Shown here one piece after another: positions 6,275 to 6,374 of a DNA stretch of 6,374 nt. Source of the stretch: Oscillospiraceae bacterium (lineage in GTDB: Bacteria > Bacillota_A > Clostridia > Oscillospirales > Oscillospiraceae). The stretch is taken from positions 1-6,374 of the forward strand of contig CADAPN010000109.1 in assembly GCA_902789835.1 (NCBI GenBank). Reading direction: 5' to 3'. The notes beneath the pieces were generated by a model that made no database searches, was not told where the DNA came from, and saw nothing but the letters and a program-made list of their open reading frames with translations. The position numbers were made by a program, and so were the translations under genes. Numbering within the stretch: position 1 is the first letter of the stretch; the number at the start of each line of letters is the position of its first letter.

Positions 6275-6308
6275 AAAAAAATCAGAGCCGCTCTGTTGAG
6301 CGGCTCTG
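6275..6308 (-). terminator. Intrinsic terminator of the rRNA operon
   Basis: On the minus strand, CAGAGCCGCTC and GAGCGGCTCTG form a perfect 11-bp GC-rich stem with an AACA loop (6283-6308). The stem is followed by one A and then seven T (6275-6281). It begins two bases after the 5S rRNA 3' end, as expected for the end of an rRNA transcript. It should largely insulate rubrerythrin from rRNA transcription. Confidence 0.92.
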
Positions 6309-6310
6309 TG

Positions 6311-6374
<64 letters not shown>

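Noticed and set aside
6205..6281. A PerR or Fur box controlling rubrerythrin
   Set aside because: No TTATAATnATTATAA-like or GATAAT-type palindrome is present; the visible palindrome ATCAGG-AAA-CCTGAT does not match either.

Overview
The window looks like chromosomal DNA of a fairly G+C-rich anaerobic Gram-positive-type bacterium, most likely a gut-associated member of the Clostridia. This is inferred from strong AGGAGG-type ribosome binding sites, a rubrerythrin, a lipoprotein with a Pro/Glu/Thr-rich stalk, and the 5S rRNA sequence at the right edge. I cannot name a genus from sequence reading alone.

Left two thirds (1-4517, minus strand): a likely four-gene transcription unit, read right to left. 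It starts at a good sigma-A-type promoter (4587-4615). Its genes are a leucine-rich-repeat lipoprotein (3189-4517), a family 2 glycosyltransferase (2125-3108), a MOP/PST-family polysaccharide flippase (659-2116), and an ATP-grasp enzyme (1-662) that runs off the left edge. The last three are tightly packed, with an 8-base gap and then a 4-base ATGA overlap, and look like a cell-surface polysaccharide module: sugar transfer, lipid-linked export, and an ATP-dependent ligase-type modification. Between the lipoprotein gene and the glycosyltransferase lies a short stretch that reads as a second, diverged copy of the lipoprotein's last codons and stop. It is probably the relic of a lost tandem paralogue.

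Centre (4518-5518): a 218-base intergenic region carries divergent promoters. The plus-strand one drives a 260-residue exported protein of unknown function. Its middle is nine back-to-back 7-residue repeats of the form [GA]-x-T-V-[aromatic]-x-x. This repeat protein is the least familiar element here and the best candidate for something undescribed.

Right (5519-6374): a perfect 19-bp inverted repeat flanked by A and T tracts serves as a shared terminator between the convergent repeat-protein gene and a rubrerythrin gene (5665-6204, minus). Upstream of rubrerythrin are the 3' half of a 5S rRNA gene (6311-6374, minus) and its intrinsic terminator (6275-6308), so the window abuts the end of an rRNA operon. 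No tRNA, insertion sequence, CRISPR array or phage gene is visible.
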